Source: Acanthaster planci (lineage: Eukaryota > Echinodermata > Asteroidea > Valvatida > Acanthasteridae). From it: a DNA stretch of 63,831 bases. How positions within the stretch are numbered: the stretch's first letter is position 1; every line of letters starts with the position of its first letter. The notes below the pieces were generated by a model that worked only from the letters and a program-made list of their open reading frames with translations, was not told the DNA's origin and made no database searches. A program made the translations under genes and the position numbers. This document shows positions 37,678 through 51,200 of this stretch, piece after piece. The DNA lies in contig NW_019091481.1 in NCBI RefSeq assembly GCF_001949145.1, forward strand, positions 567,964-631,794. Direction: 5' to 3'.

Positions 37678-38321
37678 CATCTTATGCAACTCCATAAAGG
37701 AATACCCCCCTTCCTGTAAACCTGGATCACCAAGAGGAATAGCAGATACAAAGGCATTGGGTCAATGATTGAAGAAGAAACTTCACATTAAAGTGTTTGA
37801 CTTGGGCCAGATCTTAAAGTTGTGGCTATGACTTGTCTTAACATTGGCGCTTACGGTAGCCAGTGGTAACATCTGTTGCTACTTTCCTTAGATGTGTTCA
37901 TTACTGTTAGCCACAAGCTAGCCTTTGTGCTCAACCTTCAAGATGGTATCCACATTCAAGAGGTAGTCTCAATCCAATGCAGCCTTCTCAGACAATTCAG
38001 GATTTGTTTTAATAGTCTGGCCAGTGACTATTATGTAGGCAGGTTGAGCTTTTGTTAGATTAGTACTTTTTGATGAATAAGAGTTTCATTTTGGAGAAAA
38101 TTAGATAACTTAGACTTGTTAGCTATGAGGCAGTAGCTATTTAAATTAACCAACCATTGTTTTATGGTCTCTTATTGTCCTTGTTAATATTTTACCAAGT
38201 TGTGTTTATGATTAATCCCCAGAATGCCAAAATTTCTGTTGGTGACCCAGAATGAATTATTTGCCCTGGTTTTCCTGAGAGCATGGATCATGTGCAGGGA
38301 TATAATTTAAAAAACTGTTTT

Positions 38322-38327
38322 AATAAA
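38322..38327 (+). terminator. Candidate SSR2 poly(A) signal
   Basis: AATAAA stands about 650 bases after the SSR2 stop, followed by a T-rich stretch (TATTTCTTTGTT). This is a normal setting for 3' end formation. Confidence 0.55.
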
Positions 38328-38470
38328 ATATTTCTTTGTTCACTTGGAAAGCATTGCACATATATGCTGTATTATTTCGATCTTTCGTGAGGGATATGCC
38401 ATGGTCTATCTCCGTATTTATAACTTAATTTTTCCCTGCATTTTCAGTGAGTGTGTGGGGATTTACACAA

Positions 38471-38488
38471 TTCAATAGAGGGCGCTTT
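38471..38488 (+). promoter_or_regulatory. CTCF-like motif between SSR2 and the MTMR gene
   Basis: TTCAATAGAGGGCGCTTT matches the same core as 9281-9296 (CAATAGAGGGCGCT shared exactly) and lies in the 1.6-kb spacer between the two genes. The exact 14-base agreement with the 9281 site could mean either a strong site or a common repeat origin. Confidence 0.3.
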
Positions 38489-39171
38489 ACAGACACCAAA
38501 TTTTGCCACGGATTCCCCAGACTTCTCTTCATTTGCTTGGTTCCTTTTCAAATTATATTGGCTCAAAGAACCTCATTTTCGAGTAATTTTTCAAACAAGT
38601 TCCGAAGTAAAACTTTATTTTTGTAAACATTAAAGAGCTGGAATGTATATGTTGCCATTTTTAAAAAACGAAATGACCAGGCAGTTTCTTTTTTCATGGG
38701 CAGTTGTAGTACCTCCATGGTTGTAGTGACCTAGAAAAAGATAAAGGTCAACTTGGTTTTGAGTTCCCAGTGTCGGTTGTGGAGCTGCTTGGTCTTTCTT
38801 CGCCGAAATTTTGCACTCAGCTGTGAGCTTGAAATTTGGAATTTTCTTCAGTCTTGCCTACTTTTTCGCCTTTCCGTTTTGAGGGTCGATGGGTACACCC
38901 ATACAGATAATAGAATAACCTTCATTTACGCCCACCTTTGACTTGACTCATACCATTTCTTTTGTAATCGTTCAAAGTTTTTCAACACCATTCAGAAAGT
39001 CTGCATCTGTTAGGTATCGTCGCAAGGGAAAAAATCCAACGATTGAAACAAGTCTAATGAAATCTGACATTGTCTGACAACCGACCCAACTGGCCGGGCA
39101 TCGATTCGCATTGCAGGACTGGTGAAAATGGAAATTATGAATGGTCTGGTTCCTGATGTATGTCAGAAAAC

Positions 39172-39198
39172 ATGGCGGAGCTTAGTAAAGTTTCTTGA
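39172..39198 (+). CDS. Possible 8-codon upstream ORF before the MTMR start
   Basis: ACATGGCGG opens an 8-residue frame that ends in TGA, 72 bases before the ATG at 39270. It has a better start context than many. It matters only if the leader extends this far. In the main frame a TGA at 39210 confirms that the coding start is not further upstream in this exon. Confidence 0.25.
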   Translation: MAELSKVS

Positions 39199-39269
39199 TA
39201 CTGATACCGTGAAGGCTGTGTTCTGATAAGGTTTTCCGCTGTAAATTGGGAAACTTCCTGGAAACCGTC

Positions 39270-42200
39270 ATGAGCAAAAATGACAAGCCCACTTTTAAGT
39301 CCTACTTAAATAGTAGCCTCTTTGTTGAATCCAAAAAGGTAAGTTCACAAGGGAGAAACACACATTGGGTGCGGCTGTTGACATCGTCGATGTCAAATGT
39401 TGACGATGATCTGACATCTAATTCTGATTGTGGTCATGATTTTTTAATGTTAGGGTCGAATTTTGTAAAACAAACTCGGTGTTTGCAGCAGTAACCTTTA
39501 TACCTGCTGGATAGAATTTTGCCATTACCACAGTGCCACTACCACCATGACCACCACTTACTGAAAAACATAAACCCATGCATGGGCAATGCAATGGGAG
39601 GGAAGCGTGATACCATGATTGACATGATTGAGGCCCGGGTTACTACTTTGTCCACGGTGCGGATGTTGCCGGCTTTTTGTTTTTTGTTATGTTTGTAGAT
39701 CCTGATCTGCTGAACCAGTCCCGCAGTTAACCATGTTAACACTGAAGGCTGATAACTGCCTTAAGTTGTGAACTTGAATTGTTGTGAATTCATGTTCATG
39801 AAATACAATTCACACCTAGACCTTGCCTAAATGTCCGTGACCATCATGACTGTATAGTCACCAGGTCCCTAACTTATTACATCAAGTCTGATAGTTTGCA
39901 CAGTAACTGATGAAATAAGGGACCTGGTGACTATACGGTCATGGACGGTAGGCCCAATACAAAGTTGAATTTCAGACTCTGTTCCCTGAGAGACTGCTCC
40001 ATAGCCACACATCACAAAAAGATGATACATGTTTATCTTGAAATTTTGTAGGTAGGATCCAATTTTAAACAATAAAAGGATAATTCCACTTTTTTGAAAT
40101 GATAATGGACTGTGTATTTGAAGCTGCACCCTTGGTGCTGGTAGCTACACGCCTACCCTTAGAACTGTTGGTTCCTTTGTTCACCTCTTCGACTGAGGAG
40201 CCCCATAGCCTGAGCAAGTTACAGTTTTACAATATTAAATTCTTCTTTTAAAAACATATGATTTGCAGTTTGTCAAGCATATCAGGGATTTGTGCCTTCA
40301 CCATGTCTTTTTTGTTTCCTTAATTTTTTTTGCTGTTTGTTTGACAAGTTTTGTTTACATGTTTGTTAATTGTGACCTTCCAATATTTTGGTGATTTACA
40401 GTTGTACATCGGTTTGGAGATGGATGGGTAGTTGACCTGTTTTATTACTCATTAGCTTGTTACTTTCTTCAAATTTGTTCATAGGTTAATCAGTGCATTA
40501 TTTGAAAACTGCTAGAAATCTAAATTTGCGTTCCTACGTGGTCAAGCTTTTTGGATGCGAGAGGCCCACGTGTATAAATTATTTTTGATGCCTTGGAATA
40601 CTTTTTATGCATGTTTGGCTTGTTAGCTCATTCTTATAGCAGATGTGTATTGTTCTTTGTTGTTGGTGTTTGCTTGGGCATATTGTTCACCCTTTCTCCC
40701 CAAAATGAAAAATTGGAACTTACTGGTAGTGACCACTTCGAAAGTGGAGCGGAAAACACCTTTCCAATTAAAATTATTTTCCAAGTGATTGGATGCCAAC
40801 AAGTGCCCTAGGTAAGAATTCCACATTGGACCATCATAATTTTTGAGAGTCACAAACCCCAAGTTTTTGAGTAGGTGCATGTTAATTTAGGGGTCCAGTA
40901 CCTGCATGAAGGGTACAAGTTTGATAAGTGTGTAGTTTGTTCTTATTTATGGCCCCAGAAAATTGTGATAGTCCGTCACAAGCTTATTTCTGTACCCTTT
41001 TTTCAAAACTTTTGACATTCAACAGTAGAAACTCAACTGTCAGTGCAAGCTTGAATTTCTACTTTGTTGCAGGAAAAAACTTCTAAGAGTAAGAAGGGAC
41101 CAACATTTCAGCTACATATTCCACCAGTCGACGACAGTCACGACGAAATCCCAGAACCAGAGGCATTTGTACACGGAGGTAAGGTTTCAGTCAGTTGCCA
41201 TTTCATCTCTGAGCCAGACAAATAAAAACTAGATTCATTTACTATTTAATTGTGTTGCACTGTGGGATCAAAGGATTTGATAAAGTCAGTGTTAAAATAC
41301 ATGTAGAATAAAACACCAAATTATACAGTTACTCATGAATAATTCATATGATTGCACATCATGTATTATATTGTGCTGTCATTGTCATGCGGTCAGTGTT
41401 GCCATTGCCATTGTCATTGTCATATTGCATACAATTTACATGTACATGTACAGGTAGGTCATGAGTTAAAACCAATGTAATTAGTTTCTTCCTCTGTATA
41501 GTACATACTTGTACATGTACTGGGTTGTCATTGCTTGTTCTGAAGTTATGATATCACTTGGGATCTCCATTTGTTTTACTTGGTAGCCCTTTTAAGTCTT
41601 TTCAGTTTTGTTCCTCGTTGTGGGAAATATGTATTTATATTACAGCCAATTTAAATTTACATTGACAGTCATGACGCACTTAGGAAATAAAAATGTACTT
41701 ATTACATGTACTTGAATCTTGCTTTGCTGTTGTGCACTTTAATTTCCGGAAAACTGTACCCTTTTCTTCAAGCAGCTTAAACCTTGATAAACTCCATACA
41801 TGATGTACCCTTTCTAATAATAACTACCACAGAAGGACCATATGTACATAACGTTCATCTGTTCCGGAAATGTGCACAGGAAGTAATATGGAGCTGTCGG
41901 TGGGTGTCTGATGCTGGCCTCAACTCGACCAAAAGGAAGTCCCACTTATGAGGGTAAATGCCAGACTGACCGAGTCTATTACCGAGTTTAGGCATAGGTT
42001 CTTGTCCCATGAGAACTTTCACATTGGCTGACTGTATCTTATCCCAGGACGTTCCTAATATGGTTTTCCCCACTCTAGGCCAGGCAGACGGTTTGGGATC
42101 TGCCCTCTGTGAGCAGCATGTACAGTATATGAGTGAATGGTTTGTGTGGTGTAGTGCCACTCAGATTTGGACTGTTGGTGAAGGCTGGTGTAGACGTGGG

Positions 42201-45200
42201 AGTTGTCAGGAGTCTTATTCTTGGAATTTTTGGATTTGATGCCTGTGGAGGTTTTCAGTTTATCAACCCAACTTTATACATGCAACACCTATGCTACTCT
42301 TCAAGTCGAAATAGTTAATTCTTCAATTTGGAGTTATCATTTGTCTTGTTCGAAAGCCTCTACTCAGTGAGGAAGTCTGTTTCAAAAGCCAAAATCCTCC
42401 TTACTTTTCAACTCTGTAGAGAGATGTAACCGCGTCATCATAGTCATACAACAACTATTTCTGTCACATGAGAGACGGGAACTCAAGACTCTTATTGAGC
42501 CTGTATTGTCCACACCCATGAAGCGTCATAGCTGCAATGATGTCATCATAGTCAAGAATCTAAACCAGGAAGAGAAATAGTCCATCTAGTGTCTCATCAT
42601 GTGGTTACCAAAGGTCACTACTTCTTTTGTGCTAGGCTTGGAAATGGATTGATTACGTCTTTCTTTCCCAGAAGGCCATGTCATCTTAGTTGATCGTGAA
42701 TTGTGTGGAAATCTAACTCACTGGAGCAAATCCAACATTTTTGAGTGGACACATTACTACATACTGACATCATCATGTGGTCACTTATCAGAGATCCTGT
42801 TTTTCGAAATAAATCAGACATCAATTTACTTGGCTTACCAGGCCTGGATAAATTGAATAACAATGAATATAATAAGACGAATATATCCCTGAATGAACTC
42901 ACCACATACCCAGGTAAGTTACCTGAATTAATGTTAAAAAGCACAGTATCTACTGCTCTGATTATGTAGTTGTACCAAAATTCAAGCCGTAAATTTGATT
43001 GTAGGTCAACTCGCCCCCTGGCCGACTCGCCCCCTAGCCGACTCGCCCCTTACCAACTTGCCCCCTAGCCAACTCGCCCCCTTACCGACTCGCCCCCTGA
43101 CTGACTTGCCTCCTGACCGAGTCGCCCCCTAAGTTTGCCAAGCACGTATGGCCGGCCCATTCACCATTTAATAAAAAATACAATCAGTCAGAGATGGAAT
43201 CGGCGATTGCTGCCCTTGAAAATAGGTTCTGGGGTTTGCAGCAGGCACTCAAAGTTGAGTTTGTTTAAAGCTTGGTGGATATTCCCTTTGTGTGGAATTT
43301 TGGGTAACAATACTTTTCTTTATATTGGTAAAACTAATTCAGTATTATCATGTGTATGGGCCATGGCGAAGCGTTTCCTGTGTATTGTCTATGGGATTTT
43401 GTGCACCACAACACCTACACTCTACCAAGTAATTAACTTTGCAGACTATTTCGGATTTAAAAAATGGTACATATTAGGCATAATGCCCGGCGACGCAAAC
43501 CTACGGAAGTGTAAAGGAGACATGATTTATGACAAAGGGTGTAACGGTCGCTACACACTTTCAGGTTCCGATAACTTCACAGGATGCATTTATTAGTTCA
43601 CAATTAACACTAAATACTGATTTATTCGGCGAGTACAGTCATCAAGGATCACATTGTTGATCGGCAATATTGAATTATATCCCAGCATGCACTGTCGGTG
43701 TCATGGCGTCATGGAAAAACAGTCATGTCATCTGGTGTCCAGTACTTGTAAACAAATTAAGAGCACTCTCAAAGATATTCAATTCCAAAAAAGGAATAAA
43801 AATTATGCGAATAAAATCACTCAAAAAGCGTATATCCAAGAACCTAAATCAATTTTTGCAGTATACATGTATGTGAGGTCCCAGTCGAGTGAATGAGCAA
43901 CAGAACACTATAACTAACTGGATATCGGGTCACTTCAAGAAGGTACAGTCACATACCCAAATATTAATGGGATGGAGGGTTCGAAGTTGTTGATCCTGAG
44001 GGTATGTTGGATGTACAAATAACCTAATCAGACAGTGGACGTAGGAAGCATTGGAATAAATAAGTGATTAGTGGTGATGTCCAAATATCCGTCCGTGAGT
44101 CGTTCGTGTCGTATCGTTGGTTAGAACCATTGTTTGTTTTTTTTAATGCATCGGGCCGGCCATATTTGCTTGATGTTCCGGGGGGGCGAGTCAGCCAGGG
44201 GGCGAGTTGGTCAGGGGCGAGTTGACCTGACATCGTAAATTTATAGGTGATAATTGGTAGATTCATACATGTACATGTATGTACATGTGTATACAACTTA
44301 CTGAAAACAAAGACCACTAAAATACATGTTCATGCTGGGAAAATTTCTTGCTGATAGTTACTGGTACATGTACATGTTTAACAAGCTAGAATTTAGGCAA
44401 CTGATCACCACCCAACATAAACATACCCATAGTAATTTCTAGAGATTGGGTTTAAAGCCATGACAACTTATCACTCAAATGGTAATTGAATTTGGGGGGG
44501 AAGGGGTCTTATACTTTTGCCAGATTTCTTAGCCAGGTGATTTCTGAGCGAGAGTAACGTGATTTTTTGTACTTGTGCTTGAAGTGTTATTCACGGTAGT
44601 TTACAGTTTTGAAAGCCAAGTTTCAGTTTTTGTTGAGTGGGAACTTGGAGATGTGGTAGGGCCATCATGTACATGTACATTTAGGATGGGGTAAGGGGAT
44701 TAGTTAAATTTACTTTATTCTACTTCACTTTTATTCATTTCTGGTCATCCACCAGCACCAGGGAAACTCAGGGAATTAGGTAGGATTGAAAACTCAATCC
44801 ACATACGGATAGTTACATGAAAACCTTGTTTGAAGCTTGGATTGTAGTACACCAACTTGACTCCTGTCATTTGAGCAGGGAAACCATGCAGTTTATGCAT
44901 GGTTTGTGCATGTCACATGCCATTGTTAATTTCAGTTAACTAAGGGTGGGGCAGCAATATACGAATGTCACATCCTGCAATCCCAGAAAATTGAAATGTA
45001 GCCAAGGAAGAAAAGAGACAAACAAAGTAAAGTGACCAAGTTAAAGTATTCTGTTGTCAAGGAGATATTAAGTTGACTGGAAGTGAATAATGAAAACAAA
45101 CTTATGTCTGGCTGTGTAGACTGTTTGGAATGTGATAAGTTATGAATTACACACAGTGCAAAGAACAATGCTGGCTTGTTTGGATTGAAAATAACTCTGA

Positions 45201-48200
45201 TACATACATGTACTGTACATGTACATATTGTTATACATGTACATACATGTACATGTAACTTGTACCGTACATACACGTATAGTAGATGCCTTTTTGGCAC
45301 TCAAACTCATTGTAAAGATGTATACGTGTGGCAAGTACATGTACATGTATTTGCCTTGTTATAAAAGTTCCCGTGATACTCAGCTTAGCAGACCTTTTGA
45401 CCACAGTAATGATTAATACAGCATGGGGTGATCTCAGATCTGAGCCATCTGTTAACGGAATTCCGTTGGATTAATCAGCCCACAGTGACCATATTGTAGA
45501 CCAGCACAGATGGGTTTATACTTGATACTGTGGCAGGTTAAACTTCATGTCAAAGGTCAATTTCAAGAGGGTGTGTTTGTGCACAGGATGGGAGAGCAAA
45601 CATGCACTACATGTACCATGTACATTTGTACCGGGCTGTATTTGCTATCAAAGACTTGTACATGTAACACTAAACACTGTAAAATGATAAAAATACATGT
45701 ACATGTACTATACATGAACACTGTATGTACATGCACAGTAAGTACATGTGTATGTACATGTACAGTTAGTACATGTGTATGTACATGCACAGTAAGTACA
45801 TGTGTATGTACATGTACAGTAAGTACATGTGTATGTACATGCACAGTAAGTACATGTGTATGTACATGTACAAATGTACACTATGGTTTCATTCAAGGAT
45901 GGATGGGGTAGTGGGAGCCATGCTCCCCCCAAAAATGAGCCTCTCAAAAATTCAGGGGGGAATGATGAGAAAAGGGTGAACTTTTTGGGTCTGTTTCTTT
46001 TCCCTTCCTTCCAAAGTGTGTGCAAAGCCCCAAAATGTTGCCTTACTCTCAGAAACAAGGTCCCCTTCCCACCCAGAAAAATGGAGTTCTTTATCTGTCC
46101 TCCTTTTCATCCTCCTCAATCACAAAACATGGCTTACATGTACTTTTGTTAAATGTGGTTTTCTTTAGTGAAATTGAAAATAACACAGTATTACTCCATA
46201 CATGTGTGCTTATGATGTCAAATCACTACAATACATGTAAGAGTGTACATGTATGTGTCCATACCGGTACGTCCAAATGGTCAAGCCATCGACAGTTCAT
46301 CGGTTCAACTATTTTACCGGTAATGACTGTTTGTAGATTCTCATATTTTGTGTGATTTTTGGCTTTTGTTGTTCCATCAGGCGAGCTGATCATTGGCCAA
46401 GCTCATAATGTTCTCAAGTTTGATGCCTTCAGCGGTCTCAACAGGGGTATATCAGGATCCTTGTATTGCACCAACTTCAAGATCAGCTTTGTTAGTGCCA
46501 ATAGACCCACCCATCACCTGGTGAGTAGCAAGGGGGGCAGAGTGGGGTTGAGTCAGGGTGGGGTTGAAGTGGTGAGGAGATATGGTTGGGTTGGGGTCAA
46601 GATAGGGTTGGAGGAGAGATGGGGTGTGGTTGGGGTCAGGGTGGGGTCGGAGAAGTTATTGGCATGGCTAAGTTGGGAGATCGTGAGGGGGATTTGCGTC
46701 CATGGAGCTGGGTTGGAGTTGTAGTTGGTTGGGAATAATGAAGATGGTTTGGGGTTTAGATGTGTTTAGATGGGGTTAGACCTGCAGTTCAAGTGTGAAT
46801 CCATTTGAATGATCTGAGATGATTGGCAAATGTGGGCTTTTCCATGTACAGGAAATGACATACTCTGTGCATCGGGCTTGTACATGTACATACCAGGGGT
46901 ACATTACTCATCAATTTAGACATTGAATTAATAAGCAATTTCTGAACAATTTGGATACATGTACATGTACCGAGTTCTGCAGAAGTTGCTCATGAATGAC
47001 CTTTTGTTGGATTCTGTAGATTTGACACTTCGTGGGTAATGCTGGATAGATTTGTGTTATTGGTGATGTACGTGTAAGATTTTGTTTGGTTCAGCTGCCT
47101 GGCATAGTGCATCATTTCTATGTGTACATTGGATTTTTTGGGATTCAGTGCATGCTTTATAAATGCCGGAATCACTTGAAGATTTCACTTGCTTTCTAAC
47201 CTACTAGTACCAGGTATGAGCTTGATGGGTTTGCCAAGGTGCGCAGTGAAAATTAAGACGGTGTTTTCAGGTTTTACTCTTGTGCTTTAATAGACTTCTA
47301 AACTTACATGTACATGTACACAGGTATCAGGGTGAATCTTTAATGTGGGGCTAGATTTTTTGTCTCAGAAAACTTGTTTTCTATTAAAAATTAATTGATG
47401 AAATTAGTGCAAACTTTTGCAATGTGGATTTTTGTTCATATCTGAAGATCAAAATGATTGGAAAGTAAAGGAATACAAGTGTTGTATAGTTGTGTTTTAA
47501 TGTCATGGTTACAGTTATTATTTCCATCAAACATTTGAGTATGCGTTGATTCATCAGTATACTGTACATGCACAGTTGGGACAATTGATCTTGCTGACTG
47601 TCAAACATTAACAAACAATTGATTTTTCAAGTCTGTCAAAACTGAAACTGGGTTTAGTTTTCAATATGGTTTCAATATTGAGCAAGTTGAGTATTCAGAT
47701 GGTCATGATGGTGTAAACAAAACTCTTGTTTAGAATGTCAAACAATGGAATGAAGTTTAGATTGGATGGATATTAGATTGATAGTCTTCATGACACCATC
47801 AGTTTCTAGAACCGTCAGCTAAGATGATCTGTTGTGTGTGTACAGGAAATACTGGGGTATTATGGTCAATAAGTGGAAGCTAAAGATTGGCAAGAGTGAA
47901 AGATTGATACATGTTCAGGAACCATACAGGTTTTTGTACCAAGTTTGAAAACCTGCCGACTTTAACACTTTTAAAATCTTCCAAATTTTCCTGAACACTT
48001 TTGCCCACAGACCTACTGTACATGTAGCTTACATACTTCTGAATCCTGTGAAGAAATCCCGCGTGGAGAATGCTTTGCCTTTCAAAAGCCTTCATGGTCT
48101 GTTTGGAAATGCAGACCTGTCAAGTAACCAGACTACTTGTATGCTACCCACAATGCACTGCAGTCAAGATACATGTATTCTCTCTGTTTGATGCTTCACA

Positions 48201-51200
48201 AGAAAATCATGAGGAAACCTTTTTTTCATTTCTCTATTAAAACTACAAACTTTGATTTCAAATTTTGAGGGGCGAATGTTGAAAGTTGATCATGGAATGC
48301 TATAAAATGTTGGAATGAAGAATGTTGAATACCGGCACATTTGGCTGTGGTGAAATCTTCATCAACTTGCATTTGCCATCTTATAAGAAAAATACTCCAA
48401 ACTTTGTGGATCTCAAAATGTTTGCTTGCTTTACTGTACATGTACATGTACGTAATTTACATTTGCTGATGACAAGGTTTTAAAACCAGTGTCGAACTGA
48501 GCAATTCCCTTTCATAAAAACCTCACACGTTCAGATGTGGAACCAAATCAGACATCATAAAACTTGATAGGAACCACCTTCTTAGTTCAGCCACTAGACC
48601 GAAGGAAAAGTAAAACAAGCTCCATGGACACCGACTGGCAACAGGAAACATCTGATTGGACGCTGATTGCTGCTTGATTATTGCCATCCCTACCCAAACT
48701 TCCTGCGGGTTATGGGGGATGCATCATGACTAGGAGAGCTAGATAGATTGCATTTACTGTACCCGCTTACCGTTAATCATTAAAGATAAATCCCCCCCAC
48801 TCCCCACCCCCTCCCCGGAACTGCCAAATTTAATTATATTAGGTATCCATTGATTTGGCACCCTCAGAAGTCTACAGACAGTGTACCGATACAGTACCTA
48901 TTCATGTCTGTGCTCATATGATTCCAGCATGGTGGTTTAACCCTAGCCCTCTCATCCTTCAAAATCCATTATGGCTTTTTGAGGATTTTTTGTGAGGAAC
49001 TTGGAAAGATAGAACTCGGCAAACCATTGGGAACTACATTTATACCTTCTGATCAATGTGCCTTAGAAGAAGGAACAAAGAACATGTCACTAGTCTAGGT
49101 TTTGCACTTACTCCAATGTTTAGATTCATAAACACTGAACACTCAGTGCTTGTCCAAGAACTTATGAGAAATAAGTCACAAGCTTACTCGGGTGGGACTC
49201 AAACCCACAACTTCCTATGACTAGTGCAGACATCTTAACCACTTGACCATTGCGTTTGGCTTGCCCTTCCGAGTTAGATATAGCAGTGGGTATCTCAAGA
49301 TGTACTTTATGTATCTCAAGATGTACATGTACATGTACGTTTCTTATTCAGTCCTGCCGCACACTTTGGAGGCTTGCTCTCTCTTACATACATGGTATAC
49401 ATGTAATGCACTGTTACTCGTGGACTGTATGCAGTGTACAGCAGGATTGGGGAATGAGTCTGATGTAACATACGTGTACATACTTCTTGAAGTAACACAT
49501 GTGTACATGTACAGTAGCTGTTGGAATGGGAGTATGTACATGTACACTGGCAGTGTTGTGCAGGACATGGACATGCACTGTTCAGGGTGTACTGTTCATG
49601 TGATTCCATTTCAGGCAGGCCTGTAGGCTCTGAGGGGGTTTGGAGGATTTGAATGAAACACCCCCTCTGCCCTCTTCACCTCCCTCCACTCCCTTTTGAG
49701 TTCTGCTCATTGTTTGGCTTTTAAAATAACTTTTTCATGATATTGTTCATACCATTTGTTCATCACTCAGTGCCCGATTCAGGAAGTTGGGTGATGAGCA
49801 AATTTATTCCAGGCCAATTTACGACATGCCGTTGACATTTACACAAATGTCCTAACCTCCAGGGCCACCATGCCGTTGATATTTACACAAATGTCCTAAC
49901 CTCCAGGACCACCATGTGAGCTTCACTCTGCCACAAGTTTCACTTTTGGGTTTGACAAACCCTCCTCTCTCTGGTCAGGCAATGGCCTGGCATGTACATG
50001 TACATGTGTGCATGTACATGTGTGCATGTACATGTGTGCATGTACATACATGTTAGTCATAGATGTATCATGGAGATAGCTGATACATACACGTACATAT
50101 ACTGTACATTTATGCACATGTACATTTATGTACACATTTTTTTTGGTGTCCATGTCACATCTGACATATACTTTTGTAACTTCAGAATACGTTCTCTAAC
50201 TTCCGAGAGTGATGAATTAATGCAGATTACCTTCCAAACAAATAGAAAAAGTTTGAAATTAATTTCCTTGATATTTCCATTGAAATTACACAAGTCAGGT
50301 GTTACAAGGACACAAAAATGTCATGCCTGTGGACCCTGAATTTATAGAATGACCCATTATGTATGTATAATGTATGTGTATACAGGTATGATGTGCATAC
50401 ATGTATGTATTAAGTTCCTTTGATAAAAACCAACATCAGGGGAAACCAGTGGCGTATTCTAACAATAACTGTACACAAGAATATTTATACATTCAGTGAT
50501 GGAGCCTCCCACACAATTTATTTTATTTATCATCCAACAGGTGCATTTAGTGCTAATTACAGGATAACGAGTGAAGAAGAAATGAAGGGGCGGTCAGTTT
50601 TAGAGGTCATATGATGCAAGATATGGGATGGAGAGAACCCCCCCCCGCCTTTGTGTTGGTCATTGTTTGATCCGAGTCTCGGGAATTCTTTGTAGACTTC
50701 TAGGGGGATGTGTTAGGTAACAATAGTCTAGAGTGTGTATAGGGATTGGACATGTGTGGGGGGGTACCCATCAGCCCTATATCGTGCCCGGTATCTTAGT
50801 GGAGGTGGGAGGAAAAACCCAGATAAATATTGGGGGGAAACTCACAAACTCAGGACTGAAAACCCAATCCACATATTGATGGAGCCAGATTTGAACCCAC
50901 GCCCCCAGAGGTGGAAGGCGAGGAAAGAAACACTGCACCAACCTGACTCCCCAATGTACAGCTGTATACACCCATGTGATTCTTGATGCGCTAAGAATAA
51001 TGCCGTTGTGTACAGACAGACACCACAATAATGTATAGGCCTGCGTATACACGCACATGTACTTGTACATGTAGCTAAATGTATGAAGTAATCATTACCA
51101 TTTATCATGTTACTAGTCCCAGTTCAATCCTGTTCAGCTTTGTTGGTGATAATTATTTGTGTCTTGTACAAGTTTTTCTAAGAGGACAGGTAATGTGTTT

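Noticed and set aside
43135-43596. 153-codon open frame inside the 42997-44234 element as a transposase
   Set aside because: It has no DDE/RNase H-like motif, zinc finger or other feature of a transposase. It is too short and I recognise no homology.
45510-46058. Cys/Thr/Val-rich and Tyr/Met-rich open frames on both strands
   Set aside because: They are translations of the TACATG 27-bp repeat; composition and strand symmetry show they are not proteins.
49186-49258. Functional tRNA gene on the minus strand
   Set aside because: The T-arm is perfect, but the acceptor stem does not pair and the anticodon stem has mismatches; it fits a SINE head better.
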